From NCBI GenBank assembly GCA_036873755.1, contig JAVTVY010020459.1, positions 1 through 64,000 of the forward strand: a stretch of 64,000 bases of DNA. The letters run 5' to 3'. How positions within the stretch are numbered: position 1 is the stretch's first letter; every line of letters starts with the position of its first letter. A program made the position numbers and the translations under genes. This stretch comes from Hanleya hanleyi (taxonomy: Eukaryota > Mollusca > Polyplacophora > Lepidopleurida > Hanleyidae). The notes below the pieces were generated by a model. That model did no database searches and was not told where the DNA came from. It worked only from the letters and a program-made list of their open reading frames with translations. Positions 1-9,189 of this stretch are shown here, piece after piece.

Positions 1-8
1 CTACTGAT

Positions 9-395
9 ATGGAGAGCTTGACCTCAGAGAGTCAGCCTACATCCCAGGAAAGTGAACCAGAACCTACCTTCTGGGATCGTATTGTGACAGCAGCTATCAA
101 TACTCACGCTGAAGCGATCGAGGACGCCGGAGAGGATAATTTACAACAGACGTACACCCAAATGCGCTCCCGCATCAGGAAAACAGCCATGGCGATCTAT
201 GAACAGTATACCTTGCTACCGCTTGAAATGAAAGGGGACCCCACGCACAGGTCCATCATGAAGACCAAGCGTCACTTGGAAGAGGATATGGGTTTACCAC
301 CCACCGAGGCCCTGGAAAATGCGATCAGAATGCGCAAACAACTGTTTCAGGACATGCTGCCCGAAGAATATCCAGGCCTGGTCGACGATGATTAG
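9..395 (+). CDS. Unrecognised charged helical protein, last gene of element 1 (maybe 5'-incomplete)
   Basis: Open frame of 128 codons ending TAG at 393-395. The frame is also open upstream of the ATG at 9 to the window edge, so the true start is unknown. The N-terminus is Ser/Glu/Pro-rich and acidic; the rest is charged and looks helical (segment FWDRIVTAAINTHAEAIED), with EALENAIRMRKQLFQDMLP near the end and a final GLVDDD. The C-terminal part resembles, from memory only, uncharacterised proteins that accompany C2H2 genes in invertebrate transposons. It has no recognised catalytic motif. Its last ~21 codons persist as relics directly behind zf1 in elements 2 and 3, which places this gene last in the parent element. 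The 3' UTR hairpin and AATAAA follow within ~210 bp. Confidence 0.6.
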   Translation: MESLTSESQPTSQESEPEPTFWDRIVTAAINTHAEAIEDAGEDNLQQTYTQMRSRIRKTAMAIYEQYTLLPLEMKGDPTHRSIMKTKRHLEEDMGLPPTEALENAIRMRKQLFQDMLPEEYPGLVDDD

Positions 396-548
396 AATAA
401 ACGGCTCAGAATGAACATGACCGAAGAAGGAACTCTCTGAAATGGCGACTTCTGATTGGACAAGAATACATCTAACGGACAGGAACGAATAGGACAGATG
501 CAAATGGTGGTCTCTGATTGGCCAAGAGTCTTTCTTGAATTGTAAACA

Positions 549-602
549 TACCCAACGCGGCTCCCCCAGCGTGGGTATGTTATGATGGAAGGGGAAAATA
601 AA
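549..602 (+). terminator. 3'-UTR stem-loop followed by AATAAA (element 1)
   Basis: Arms TACCCAACGC and GCGTGGGTA (549-577) flank the loop GGCTCCCCCA. AATAAA follows at 597-602, then an A run and TTG repeats. The same hairpin at the same distance from AATAAA is present in all four copies in the window, so it is a conserved part of the transcript end. Its function is unknown. Confidence 0.65.
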
Positions 603-699
603 CTATATGAAAAAAAAAACTTGTTGTTGTTGTTGTTCCCTCATGTGTCATCCTTGTTGTTGTTGTTTTCTCTCTCCGGTCTATATCATGGCGTCAAGG

Positions 700-1830
700 C
701 GCTAGCGGGACCCATACAGGGTCCAGTTTTCGACACTAGGTGACCCCATCCCGACAAAAATATGGCCAGTTTTCGACACCGGATGTGCCGCCATCTTGAA
801 CATACGTGCCGCCATCTTGGATATGTCCCATAATGCACCGGGTCAAAATACTCGGTTCTGATTGGACGAGAGCTCCGTGGCGGATTTGAAATACTCGCTT
901 CTGATTGGACGAGAGCTCCGCATTGCATCTGCGCATGCGCAGAATGGCTACCGCACACCCAACCCATTAGATGCCCCTTCATCTAAGCTTCACTTTGATA
1001 CCTCACTCGACCCCATTTGACCATTATTGTCTTCGCTAGCTCCAAAACGTCTATGCGCATGCGCAGAATGACGCTAGTTCACACCCACTAGTCCAGTCAG
1101 ATGCCCCTTCACCTAGGCTTCACTTTGATACCTCATACGACCCCATTGCACCATTATTGGCTTCGCTAGTTCCCAACACGGTTATTTCCATACCCTTGGG
1201 CCACCGCGCATGCGCAGAATGGTGACAACGCCTGATCCGCTACTCCAGTCAGATGCCCCTTCACCTAAGCTTCACTTGGATACCTCACTCGACCCCACTG
1301 GACCAGTAGTAACTCCCCTAGCTCCCAACACGGCTATTTCCATACCCTTGGGCCACCGCGCATGCGCAGAATGGTGACAACGCCCAAGCCGCTAGTCCAG
1401 TCAGATGCCCCTTCACCTAAGCTTCACTTTGATACCTCACTCGACCCCATTGCACCATTATTGGCTTCGCTAGCTCCCAACACGGCTATTTCCATACCCT
1501 TCGGCCACCGCGCATGCGCAGATTGGTGACAACGCCCAAACCGCTAGTCCAGTCAGATGCCCCTTCACATAAGCTTCACTTTGATACCTCACTCGACCCC
1601 ATTGGACCATTATTGGCTTCGCTAGCTCCAAAACGGTTATTTTCATACCCTTCGGCCACCGCGCATGCGCAGAATGACGCTAGTTCAACCCCACACCCAG
1701 CCCATCAGATGCCCCCTCACCTAAGCTTCACATTGATACATCACTCGACCCCACTGGACCAGTAGTAACTCCCCTAGCTCAAACACGGCTATTTCCATAT
1801 CCTTGGTCCACACGAGTTGTCTCCCTTGCG
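700..1830 (+). repeat. ~152-bp tandem repeat with NRF1-like GCGCATGCGC in each unit
   Basis: GCGCATGCGC occurs at 931, 1055, 1206, 1358, 1510 and 1661, giving spacings of 124, 151, 152, 152 and 151. Each unit also repeats CAGTCAGATGCCCCTTCAC, AAGCTTCACTTTGATACCTC and CTCGACCCCATT. The first unit is shorter. CTGATTGGAC (inverted CCAAT box) occurs twice upstream, near 858-909. No coding function is evident; the short open frames here are incidental. Confidence 0.85.
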
Positions 1831-2290
1831 TCAATGTGTGCAGATGGCGCTACGGTCGACGCCGTGATGGGGAAAGGGCGTCCCGCACCATCCTGGAGCC
1901 GCCATTTTGTTTGTTGTTTTCTTGCGGAGATACACCGGACAATAAACACTCGACCCTAGGGTGGTACAGATGCTAGACTGATCCTATTAACATGGTACAA
2001 CACCTATAGATTATGTTTATTATTATTATATGGCTTAGAGGTTTTTTTGAGGGTAATGTGAGGGTTTTTTCTCCCCGTGACGCCCCCACCGCCTCGTTTG
2101 CTACCTTGCGCCGTCTAAAAACACCGCCATTTTACAAGTAATTAATTAAAATTAATTAATTAATTTATTTGAAATACTAGTACCCATCCTCCGTATGGCA
2201 GAACTGTACAACCCAGAACAAGTCGAGACATGCCTTGATCACGTGATCGTCATTGGGAAACCCCCACTGGGAATCCCCCGAAAAGTTCCG
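1831..2290. other. Subterminal region of element 1, no gene
   Basis: Non-coding stretch between the tandem repeat and the terminal repeat. It contains an AT-rich palindromic run of TTAATTAA units (about 2140-2165) and a C-rich G-poor segment. Nothing protein-like is visible. Confidence 0.5.
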
Positions 2291-2365
2291 CCACACTCCG
2301 CCACCGGGGGGAACAAAAAAGTAGGTCAATCATACCCAATTTACGCTTTCTATACTACTTACCTT

Positions 2366-2800
2366 ACCTCAAGATTTTGCTTGTGATTGTTTTTCACGCT
2401 GATCAGCATATGGATGACGGCATCTTTGGGCCAAATTAAAATTTCGTTTCTGAGATTTTCTTTGGCTCCGGTCTGCGTATAGGTGGTGCCACCTGTGGGC
2501 CAAATTAAAATTTTGTTTCCGGACAATAACTTTTTAAAACCTGAACGGATTCTTCCCAAATTTGGTCTGTGGCAACCTTGTCTCAAGAAGTTGCTTGGGA
2601 TTGCTTTTTTATGTTGTTCAGCATATGGATGACGCCATCTGTTGGCCAAATTAAATTTCATTTCTGGACAGAAACTTTTGGAAACCTGAACGGATTCTTT
2701 TCAAATTTGGTTCAAAATCGGTAGCTTGCCACAGGATCTTGCTTGAGATTGCTTTCCATGTTGGGTACTGAATGTTGAGGTTCCAAGCCAAATCAGTAGT
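2366..2800. repeat. Degenerate tandem repeat, ~217-bp period
   Basis: CAGCATATGGATGACG recurs at about 2405 and 2622. Between and after these, GGCCAAATTAAAATTT, AACCTGAACGGATTCTT and CAAATTTGGT recur in the same order with many changes. It lies just outside element 1. No gene. Confidence 0.55.
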
Positions 2801-4443
2801 TTCAACGTCGGGGACATCAACCGCTTGGGCTTTCATTCAAATTTTCACTGAACCACCAAAATAATTAAAGAAATAATTGTTAAGGTATGGTACTCTGTAC
2901 ATTTCATCCAATTTCTACAATTAACGATCAAACACCAAAACCATAAAATGCACACAGATGACGACAGTCCACGAGTTCTAGTTTCACACGGGTCGAAGCT
3001 ATGATTGCGTGCATATGATCCAATATAGGATGTCCCCATAACATAATATACTATAAACCAGTAGCCATATATTAATGCTATAGCATTTGGGACAACATCT
3101 AAAAAGTATTAGAGGACAAACCTGTATAGTATCGCTATAGTAAACTATTAGATTTACAACTTCCTATATTTTCCTATGAGACATAATTGCACATGATCCT
3201 ATAGAATTTTATTCTATAGAATATTATTGGACAAACCAATAACCTTTCAGAATGGCATAGAAATTGGGGTACAGAAAGAAACTTACCCGAAAAACCTGTA
3301 ATCCTATATTTTCCGACGTACTTTTATTTACATATGATCCTTTTTTCCCCAAAAACCAGCACTTTCATAGAACTTTCCTTGTGAACATTGAAACCTTTTT
3401 GTGCTTCAGCTTGTCAAGTATCAGTATTATTGGTAAGTAACATTCCAAGCAACCATCTGTTTTTAGTGAAGGCCAACTTTGAGCTGATGTCTTGTATTAA
3501 TCTTAATGTTTATCTCACTATGTTGTTCTGACATATATCTGAGTTATCGCTTCCCCATAATACTGATATTACTTATTACAAAGATATCATGTTGTTAATT
3601 TTGCGTCACACCACCGTGGACATGCAGAGTCTATGATATTAGAATATAGTATCATGAATACATAAACATTTTAAATATACTTTATTTTATGCTTGTGTGC
3701 ATGACAATAATAAATTAAACATATTTATTTGAAAATGTAGTATTAATATTTCAACCTGTTCTTTTGTGCTAATATCAGCTGATATTTCGATTTTTATATT
3801 TACCAATAATGGGTAAGTGATTGTACCATCAGTTTATTTCAGTCAAGATGGTCAAAATTCAGGCACATAAGACATTCCTTTGAACAATGGACATTATCAT
3901 GATAACAATGACTGGGTGTTGTATTTTGCCTTATTCAAGTTCGGTACATCTTGACAACAGGCGACCGATTTGAGATAATAAAGTTCTTCTAACATATGTG
4001 AGTATGACGAGCTGTTGAAGAAGACTTTGATTGGACTGACGAGAAGAAATGACATAAATTCATCCGTGGTAACAATATGACAGATTGTGGACGTTTATTG
4101 GTTTACAGTGTAGTTTCAGGAGCACAGTGGCAGTCTCGTCCTCTTACTGTTGAACGTAGTTTGAGAAAGAGCCCGATAGACCGGATTCACCGCAGTTTTG
4201 GTCATATATACAGTTTCAAAAGGATAACAAATGCCACAAATATATTGTCTGGTGACATGCGTGGGTAACAACACAACCATGTTGAAAACGACGTTAAATC
4301 CTACTCACTCACTCACTCACTCACTCACAACCATGAATAATGTCACCACATCTCTCGAGTGTATTTTATTCTTAGGATCCCGTATTTGTCATGTGTTTTA
4401 CAAATGATTTACAGTGCAGGTTCTCTGATAATTTTATAGTTTA
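2801..4443. other. AT-rich intergenic DNA between elements 1 and 2
   Basis: No credible gene on either strand. The only open frames are under 85 codons and of low-complexity composition. The stretch ends with a SINE-like tail (GACGTTAAATCC followed by an ACTC microsatellite). Confidence 0.5.
4302..4328. repeat. (ACTC)n microsatellite at a SINE-like tail
   Basis: Perfect ACTC repeats follow GTTGAAAACGACGTTAAATC. I associate this arrangement with short dispersed repeats of gastropods; that link is from memory. Confidence 0.7.
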
Positions 4444-4449
4444 AGTATA
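4444..4449. repeat. Target-site duplication, left copy (AGTATA), element 2
   Basis: AGTATA lies directly before the terminal AGTAGTATAG of element 2 and is matched exactly at 8566-8571 after the other end. Confidence 0.8.
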
Positions 4450-4659
4450 AGTAGTATAGTGCCGTGATTTAAACTCAACTTGATCTACTTATTTGTTCCC
4501 CCCGGGTAAAATTTAAGGGGGAACCCAGGTTAAAGTATAGGAAGCGCTCAGGCACGCCTTTGACCTCTGTGGCGGCAGGTGGCGGTCACGTGGCGGTCAC
4601 GTGGAGGTAAAACAAATAAAAATAAAAAACGGAACACGGACTCGTACAATATACAATAT

Positions 4660-5285
4660 ACGGGGAAATGCCTGTATGGGTATAGCTCCATACTGGCTAT
4701 ATGGGGCGAGGGGTGGTCAATTTTTGTTGTGGGCTTTACTATGGGTTGTGGGGTCTCGTTGTTCTCGTCTCGCCAAGAAAATCACAATGGGAAGGGTTTC
4801 GAAGCGAATCGGTGAAATTTTTGGGAAAAGTCACCGAGGTCTGTATATAGGCTTATACTGGCTATATGGGGGGAGGGGTGGTCAAGTTGTTTTGTGGATG
4901 TTACTATGGGTTGTGGGGTCTCGTTTTTCTCGTTTCGCCGAGAAAAACGCAATGGGAGGGGTCCCGGAGCGAATCGGTGAAATTTTTGGAAAAAGTCACC
5001 GAGGTCTGTATATAGGCTCATACTGGCTATATGGGGGAGGGGTGGTCACTTTTTTTGTGGGCTTTGCTATGGGTTGTGGGGTCTCGTTTTTCTCGTTTCG
5101 CCGAGAAAAACGCAATGGGAGGGGTCCCGGAGCGAATCGGTGAAATTTTTGGAAAAAGTCACCGAGGTCTGTATATAGGCTCATACTGGCTATATGGTCA
5201 ATTTTTTTTGTGGATGTTACTATGGGTTGCGGGGTCTCGTTTTTCTCGTCTCGCCGAGAAAATCACATTGGGAAGGGTTTCGAAG
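4660..5285 (+). repeat. Subterminal ~165-bp repeats, each with a stem-loop
   Basis: About 3.5 units. GAGGTCTGTATATAGG recurs near 4837, 5001 and 5164. Each unit has a dyad made of GTTTTTCTCG and CGAGAAAAAC around a 6-base loop (near 4920, 5090 and 5238), then GGAGCGAATCGGTGAAATTT. The arrangement resembles iterons at the ends of replicating or excising elements. The open frames running through it are not supported as genes because they only translate the repeat. Confidence 0.75.
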
Positions 5286-5288
5286 CGA

Positions 5289-5521
5289 ACACGTACACAC
5301 GCACACACACACATACACACAGACGCATACACACACTCACGCATACACACAGACGCATACACACAAATACACGCATACACACACGCACACACTTACACAG
5401 ACGCACACATACACGCAGACACGCACATACACAGACACATACACACATACACACGTACACACACACACACACGCACACGCAGATGCATACTCACAGGTGC
5501 ACACATGCATACACACACACA
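5289..5521. repeat. CA-rich microsatellite (CACA/CGCA/TACA mix)
   Basis: Irregular purine-pyrimidine repeat with no other content. The same tract precedes the promoter in both arms of element 3, so it belongs to the element and not to the host site. Confidence 0.9.
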
Positions 5522-5604
5522 ATATGACTGACTATTCACATGCAGGACGTGAGAGCTTCTGGACCTGGGCCTGATAGAAGTCTGGGATGGTGGTACATTC
5601 GTGA

Positions 5605-5710
5605 ACATCCGGGCACTTTTACATCCGGGACTTTTACATCCGGGTACATCCGAGTTCTTGTACATCCCTAACTGTAGAACATCCGGGTACTTCTATGTTG
5701 GCCTATAAAA
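5605..5710 (+). promoter_or_regulatory. zf1 promoter: repeated ACATCCGGG boxes and TATAAAA (element 2)
   Basis: ACATCCGGG or close variants begin at 5605, 5621, 5636, 5646, 5662 and 5679. TATAAAA is at 5704-5710, 46 bp before the zf1 ATG, so initiation would fall in the short leader. On the opposite strand the box reads CCCGGATGT, which fits an ETS-type site (inference). The same cluster stands before every zf1 and zf2 copy here. Confidence 0.65.
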
Positions 5711-5755
5711 GACAGAATTTTTACGGCATTCATCATTTCCAGATCCACAGCCGAC

Positions 5756-6678
5756 ATGTTATCTTGCACAACTTGCCAGAAGTCATTTACTCGCCCAGAA
5801 GATTTGCGACAACACGAGTCCTCCATCCACAACGGTGCACGACATACTTGTATAACCTGCGCACGGTCATTTAATCGAGAAGATGCTTTACTGCGCCACG
5901 AACGCTCACTCCACGAGGGCGCGACGGAACACTGTAATGAATGTGGTCAACTCTTCAAACGACCCAGTCAGTTAAGACAGCACCAACGGTTGATTCATGG
6001 TCCATCACCACGGTATGAGCGACAACTTTCCACTAAAGAGGCACCCATGAGGGTCAGACGTAGTGAAGATGAGCCCGGGGAGACGAATGCCAATGGTGAT
6101 GCGATCACGGAGAGCCCGCCTATACCCACAGTTCAGAAGAGCCTAGATATCCAGCCGGTCCCTAGCATTACTGTTCCCAGGCATACGCCTGACAACAACG
6201 AACATTTTCTGGAAGATGCGGTGGATGTTCCCAGCGATCGCTTACAGGACGCCCATCCAGTGAGTGACATCTATCGGCGCCATTGGCCCTTGATACGGCA
6301 CTGTTTCCACCGTCATCGCCCTATTCAAGATATCTACAATTTCCGACTGACTGGCCTCGCCCGTCTACGCAGCTACGTGGAAGCCATCTTCAATGACCAA
6401 GCTACGTCCTTCAAATTAAATCTGGCGTTTGGTTATGTAATGCAGCATAAGGAGACAGACGAAGTCTGATACATTTACCCGAGCAGTAACATCCGGGTAT
6501 TTGACCAACCGTTTACCATCATTAACCGGGCGTCGCTACAGCCCGTGCTGGACCAAGTGGACCAATTGGGTGTCTTGGGATGGGCCTATGAACAGCGCCC
6601 CAACACCAAGTTGATAGTGGAGAGGGTCACCAATGTCACGTTTTCGTGACTAAATTACGGAATATTCCCATCGGATGA
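5756..6678 (+). pseudogene. zf1, three-finger C2H2 protein, broken copy (element 2)
   Basis: The reading frame from ATG 5756 gives three C2H2 fingers in about the first 80 residues (CTTCQKSF, CITCARSF and CNECGQLF starts; each keeps its histidine pair). A linker rich in Pro/Glu follows, then a conserved C-terminal domain beginning HPVSDIYRRHWPLIRHCFHR. The frame stops early at TGA 6467-6469, where the other copies have CGA (Arg), so only 237 codons are read. Homology continues to TGA 6676-6678, and a 1-bp loss near 6641 adds a frameshift. Finger 2 is complete here, unlike the open copy in element 3. A short truncated product with all fingers could still be made, and would keep DNA binding while losing most of the C-terminal domain. 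Confidence 0.8.
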
Positions 6679-6711
6679 ATGTATTCATCCATGCACTGAT
6701 AAATACTCAGA

Positions 6712-6777
6712 ATGCACAAACAACTATCTGAGGATCTGTTGCCTCAGCGGTATCCTGGCCTGCCTGACGATGATTAG
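6712..6777 (+). pseudogene. Relic: last 21 codons of the element 1 gene
   Basis: ATG...TAG mini-frame MHKQLSEDLLPQRYPGLPDD, clearly related to the end of the gene at 9-395 (MRKQLFQDMLPEEYPGLVDD). It starts 33 bp after the zf1 stop. The join is in the same place in all copies, marking one shared internal deletion. Confidence 0.75.
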
Positions 6778-6920
6778 AAGAAACGGTTCATGGCCGAAGA
6801 TGGAACTTCCTGAAATGGTGACTTCTGATTGGACAAGAATACATCTAACGGACAGGAACGAATAGGACAGATGCAAATGGTGGCCTCTGATTGGACAAGA
6901 GTCTTCTTGAGTTGTGAACA

Positions 6921-6973
6921 TACCCAACGCGGCTCCCCCAGCGTGGGTATGATGTAATATTGGGGAAAATAAA
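6921..6973 (+). terminator. 3'-UTR stem-loop and AATAAA (element 2)
   Basis: Hairpin arms at 6921-6949 match those of element 1 base for base; AATAAA is at 6968-6973. TTG repeats follow. Confidence 0.65.
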
Positions 6974-7179
6974 CTTTTTGAAAAAAAACTTCTTGTTGTT
7001 GTTGTTCTCTCATGTGTCATACTTGTTGTTGTTGTTGTTCTCTCTCCGGTCTGTTCAGCCGTAACGACGGACGTCACTGCATTTCGAAGAATTAGTGAAA
7101 ATTCCATGCGATATCTAGAAAATCAGAGCTAATGGGATATTTCACCAGGGCGTTGAAGCATTAAGCTTGGCGTTGGCGG

Positions 7180-7640
7180 GCGTTGCTACAAGATGACACC
7201 TCACACGACGCATTCGGACCAAGGATGGTCCATTTCTACCCCAAACACATTCCTTCACTGCCCCAAAATGCCCACTTTCGCTACTACTCGTACTGATGAC
7301 GTCACCGATGGCGTCACAGATGCTGTGAACAGCCCTCAAATCGGCGTCTACATCCCGAGAGTTACAAGATGACACATCCCTGGACACATTCGAACCAAAG
7401 ATGGTCCATCTCTACCCCAAATACCTTCCTTCGCTGCCCCAAAATGCCCACTTTCACTACTACTCGTACTGATGACGTCACCGATGACGTCGCAGATGCT
7501 GTGGACAGCCCCGCAATCGGAGTCTACACCCCAAGACCTACAAAATGACACCTCCCAGGACGCATTCGGACCAAGGATGGCTCATCTCTACCCCGAATAC
7601 CTTCCTGTACTGCCCCAAAATGGTCACTTTCCTTACTACA
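7180..7640 (+). promoter_or_regulatory. ~175-bp tandem repeats with paired CRE sites (element 2)
   Basis: Units share GACGCATTCGGACCAAGGATGG and CTACTACTCGTACTGATGAC. Full TGACGTCA sites are at 7297 and 7473; each has a decayed partner exactly 12 bp further on (TGGCGTCA, TGACGTCG). The array lies behind the polyadenylation signal, near the transposon end, so it is not the obvious promoter of zf1. Confidence 0.7.
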
Positions 7641-7840
7641 CCCAACTGCGCATGCGCAGGTTGACGCGACTTGCACTTAAAAACACGCCATTCTGACTCT
7701 ACCCCACACAAGCTTCACTTTGACACCTTCCACGACCCATTCGGACCCATAGCGGTCCATCTCTACCCCAAACACACACCCACATACCCCCAAAATGCCT
7801 GCTTTCTATGCTACGGCCAGACTGCGCATGCGCAGAATAT
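7641..7840 (+). promoter_or_regulatory. Two NRF1-like palindromes TGCGCATGCGCA (element 2)
   Basis: CTGCGCATGCGCAG occurs with its core at 7648-7657 and 7824-7833, 176 bp apart. The match to the NRF1 consensus is complete; use by the host factor is inference. Confidence 0.6.
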
Positions 7841-8565
7841 TGAAAACGGACGAACTATTAGTCCAGTCGGATGCTCCTCCACAAGAGCTTCAAAATAAGA
7901 CCTCACACGACACCATAGGATCATTAGGGGCTCACCTAGACCCCAAAACGTCCACCCAGAATGGGCCTATACCCCCATAGCCATGCAGTATAGGCCTATG
8001 GGCTTACCCAGGCCTCCGTGAACTTTTCCAAAAATTTCACCGTTTTGCTTCGAAACCCTTCCCATCGTGTTCTAAATGACGAGACGTGAAAAACAAATCC
8101 AAACAACCCATATCACAATGAACGTGTGTGAATTTCCCAGGTTGAACCCCTCCCCCCATATAGCCAGTATGAGCCTATATACAGACCTCGGTGACTTTTC
8201 CCCAAAATTTCACCGATTCGCTTCGAAACCCTTCCCATTGTAATTTTCTTTGCGAGACGAGAAAAAGGAGACCCCACAACCCATAGTAAAGCCCACAAAA
8301 AAAATTGATCACCCCTCCCCCCATGTATCCAGTATGGAGCTATACCCATACAGGCACTTCCCCGTATATTGTATATTGTACGAGTCCGTGTTCCGTTTTT
8401 TATTTATTTATATTTTTTACCTCCACGTGACCGCCACCTGCCGCCACAGAGGTCAAAGGTGTGCATGAGCGCTTCCTATACTTTAACCTGGGTTCCCCCT
8501 TAAATTTTACCCGGGGGAACAAATAAGTAGGTCAAGTTGAGTTTAAATCACGGCATTATGCTACT

Positions 8566-8571
8566 AGTATA
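8566..8571. repeat. Target-site duplication, right copy (AGTATA), element 2
   Basis: Exact match to 4444-4449, directly after the terminal GCTACT. Confidence 0.8.
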
Positions 8572-8794
8572 TATGACACAAATTATCTTCAGCTTTGTGG
8601 TGTTGATTTTGTGGATTTGTTAAGACCGGTACTTCTTCCGAAAACACTTACAGCACGAACCAGTACACCTATTCCTCATAATTGGACAACTTTCTATATT
8701 TTCCAACAGGATTGATTTAGTTTATTCATCCGTCAACAAACAAATACAGCAATAAAGCATAGATAATAGTATAGCCCTTGGGGAAGAAAACTTT
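8572..8794. other. Host spacer between elements 2 and 3
   Basis: 223 bp of AT-rich DNA with no feature that I can identify. Confidence 0.5.
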
Positions 8795-8800
8795 CATGTC
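8795..8800. repeat. Target-site duplication, left copy (CATGTC), element 3
   Basis: CATGTC precedes AGTAGTATAG at 8801 and is repeated exactly at 19312-19317. Confidence 0.8.
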
Positions 8801-8869
8801 AGTAGTATAGTCTCCGCATTTAAAGCCAGGTTTTGCCGGGGGAGGTAACTCTTGCATCCGCCAGGGGGC

Positions 8870-9180
8870 GCTGTTGTGGTGGATACGGGCTTGGTATGTA
8901 TGAGGGTCTGGGTGAATGGGGCGTGACCTGTGAACATGATAGGACATGTACTGACCTGTCTGGGGGGTTTTTCCACAATGTAGGTGACGTCCGTGTCTTT
9001 TCGGTCACCTCCCGAAGAGACACGGGGGTCACCGAAGATGTCACGGAGGTCGCCACCAGCTCAAGAGACCAAAAACTACCTCCAACACAACATTGGGCCG
9101 AGTGAGGCTCTCTTCAGTCATGCCATGGGTGTTTTCACAGAATAAATAAATAAATAAATAAATAAAAAGCGGAACATGGA
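8870..9180. other. Left-arm-only segment with (AAAT)n
   Basis: This part has no mirror in the right arm, where the terminal block joins the subterminal repeats directly. It includes an AATA repeat at 9141-9167 and no convincing gene. Confidence 0.5.
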
Positions 9181-9189
9181 CTCGAACAA

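Larger units (their letters stand above)
1..2359 (+). mobile_element. Element 1: right-hand part of a Polinton/Maverick-like transposon
   Basis: The window opens inside this element; its left end is outside. The right end is recognised by the last ~70 bp (about 2290-2359), which carry the same core as the inverted end of element 2: a run of G, then GAACAAAAAAGTAGGTCA, closing on CTATACTACT at 2359. Read inward, this is AGTAGTATAG, the start of elements 2 and 3. The next six bases, TACCTT (2360-2365), should be one copy of the target duplication, but the other copy lies off the window. Contents are the end of one coding gene (9-395), a 3'-UTR hairpin with AATAAA, and a ~152-bp tandem repeat. 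This may be the right side of the parent from which elements 2 and 3 were deleted. Confidence 0.7.
4450..8565. mobile_element. Element 2: complete non-autonomous Polinton/Maverick-like transposon
   Basis: Both ends are visible. The left end starts AGTAGTATAG, then TGCCGTGATTTAAACTCAAC and a Gly-like run GGGGGAACCCAGG. The right end is the inverted copy, with CGGCATTATGCTACT at 8551-8565. The terminal inverted repeat continues inward through the GGTGGCGGTCACGTGG region to the TATAGCTCCATACTGG block, about 250 bp in all. It is flanked by a perfect 6-bp duplication, AGTATA. Inside, left to right: stem-loop subterminal repeats, a CA-rich microsatellite, CCGGATGT boxes and TATA, a broken zf1 gene, the last 21 codons of the element 1 gene, hairpin with AATAAA, and CRE and NRF1-like repeats. 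It corresponds to one arm of element 3 without zf2. Confidence 0.85.

Noticed and set aside
4579..5574. Frames of 80-180 codons at the left end of element 2, and the 302-codon frame at 9251-10159
   Set aside because: They are translations of the ~165-bp subterminal repeat; unit lengths and frames are not conserved between copies.
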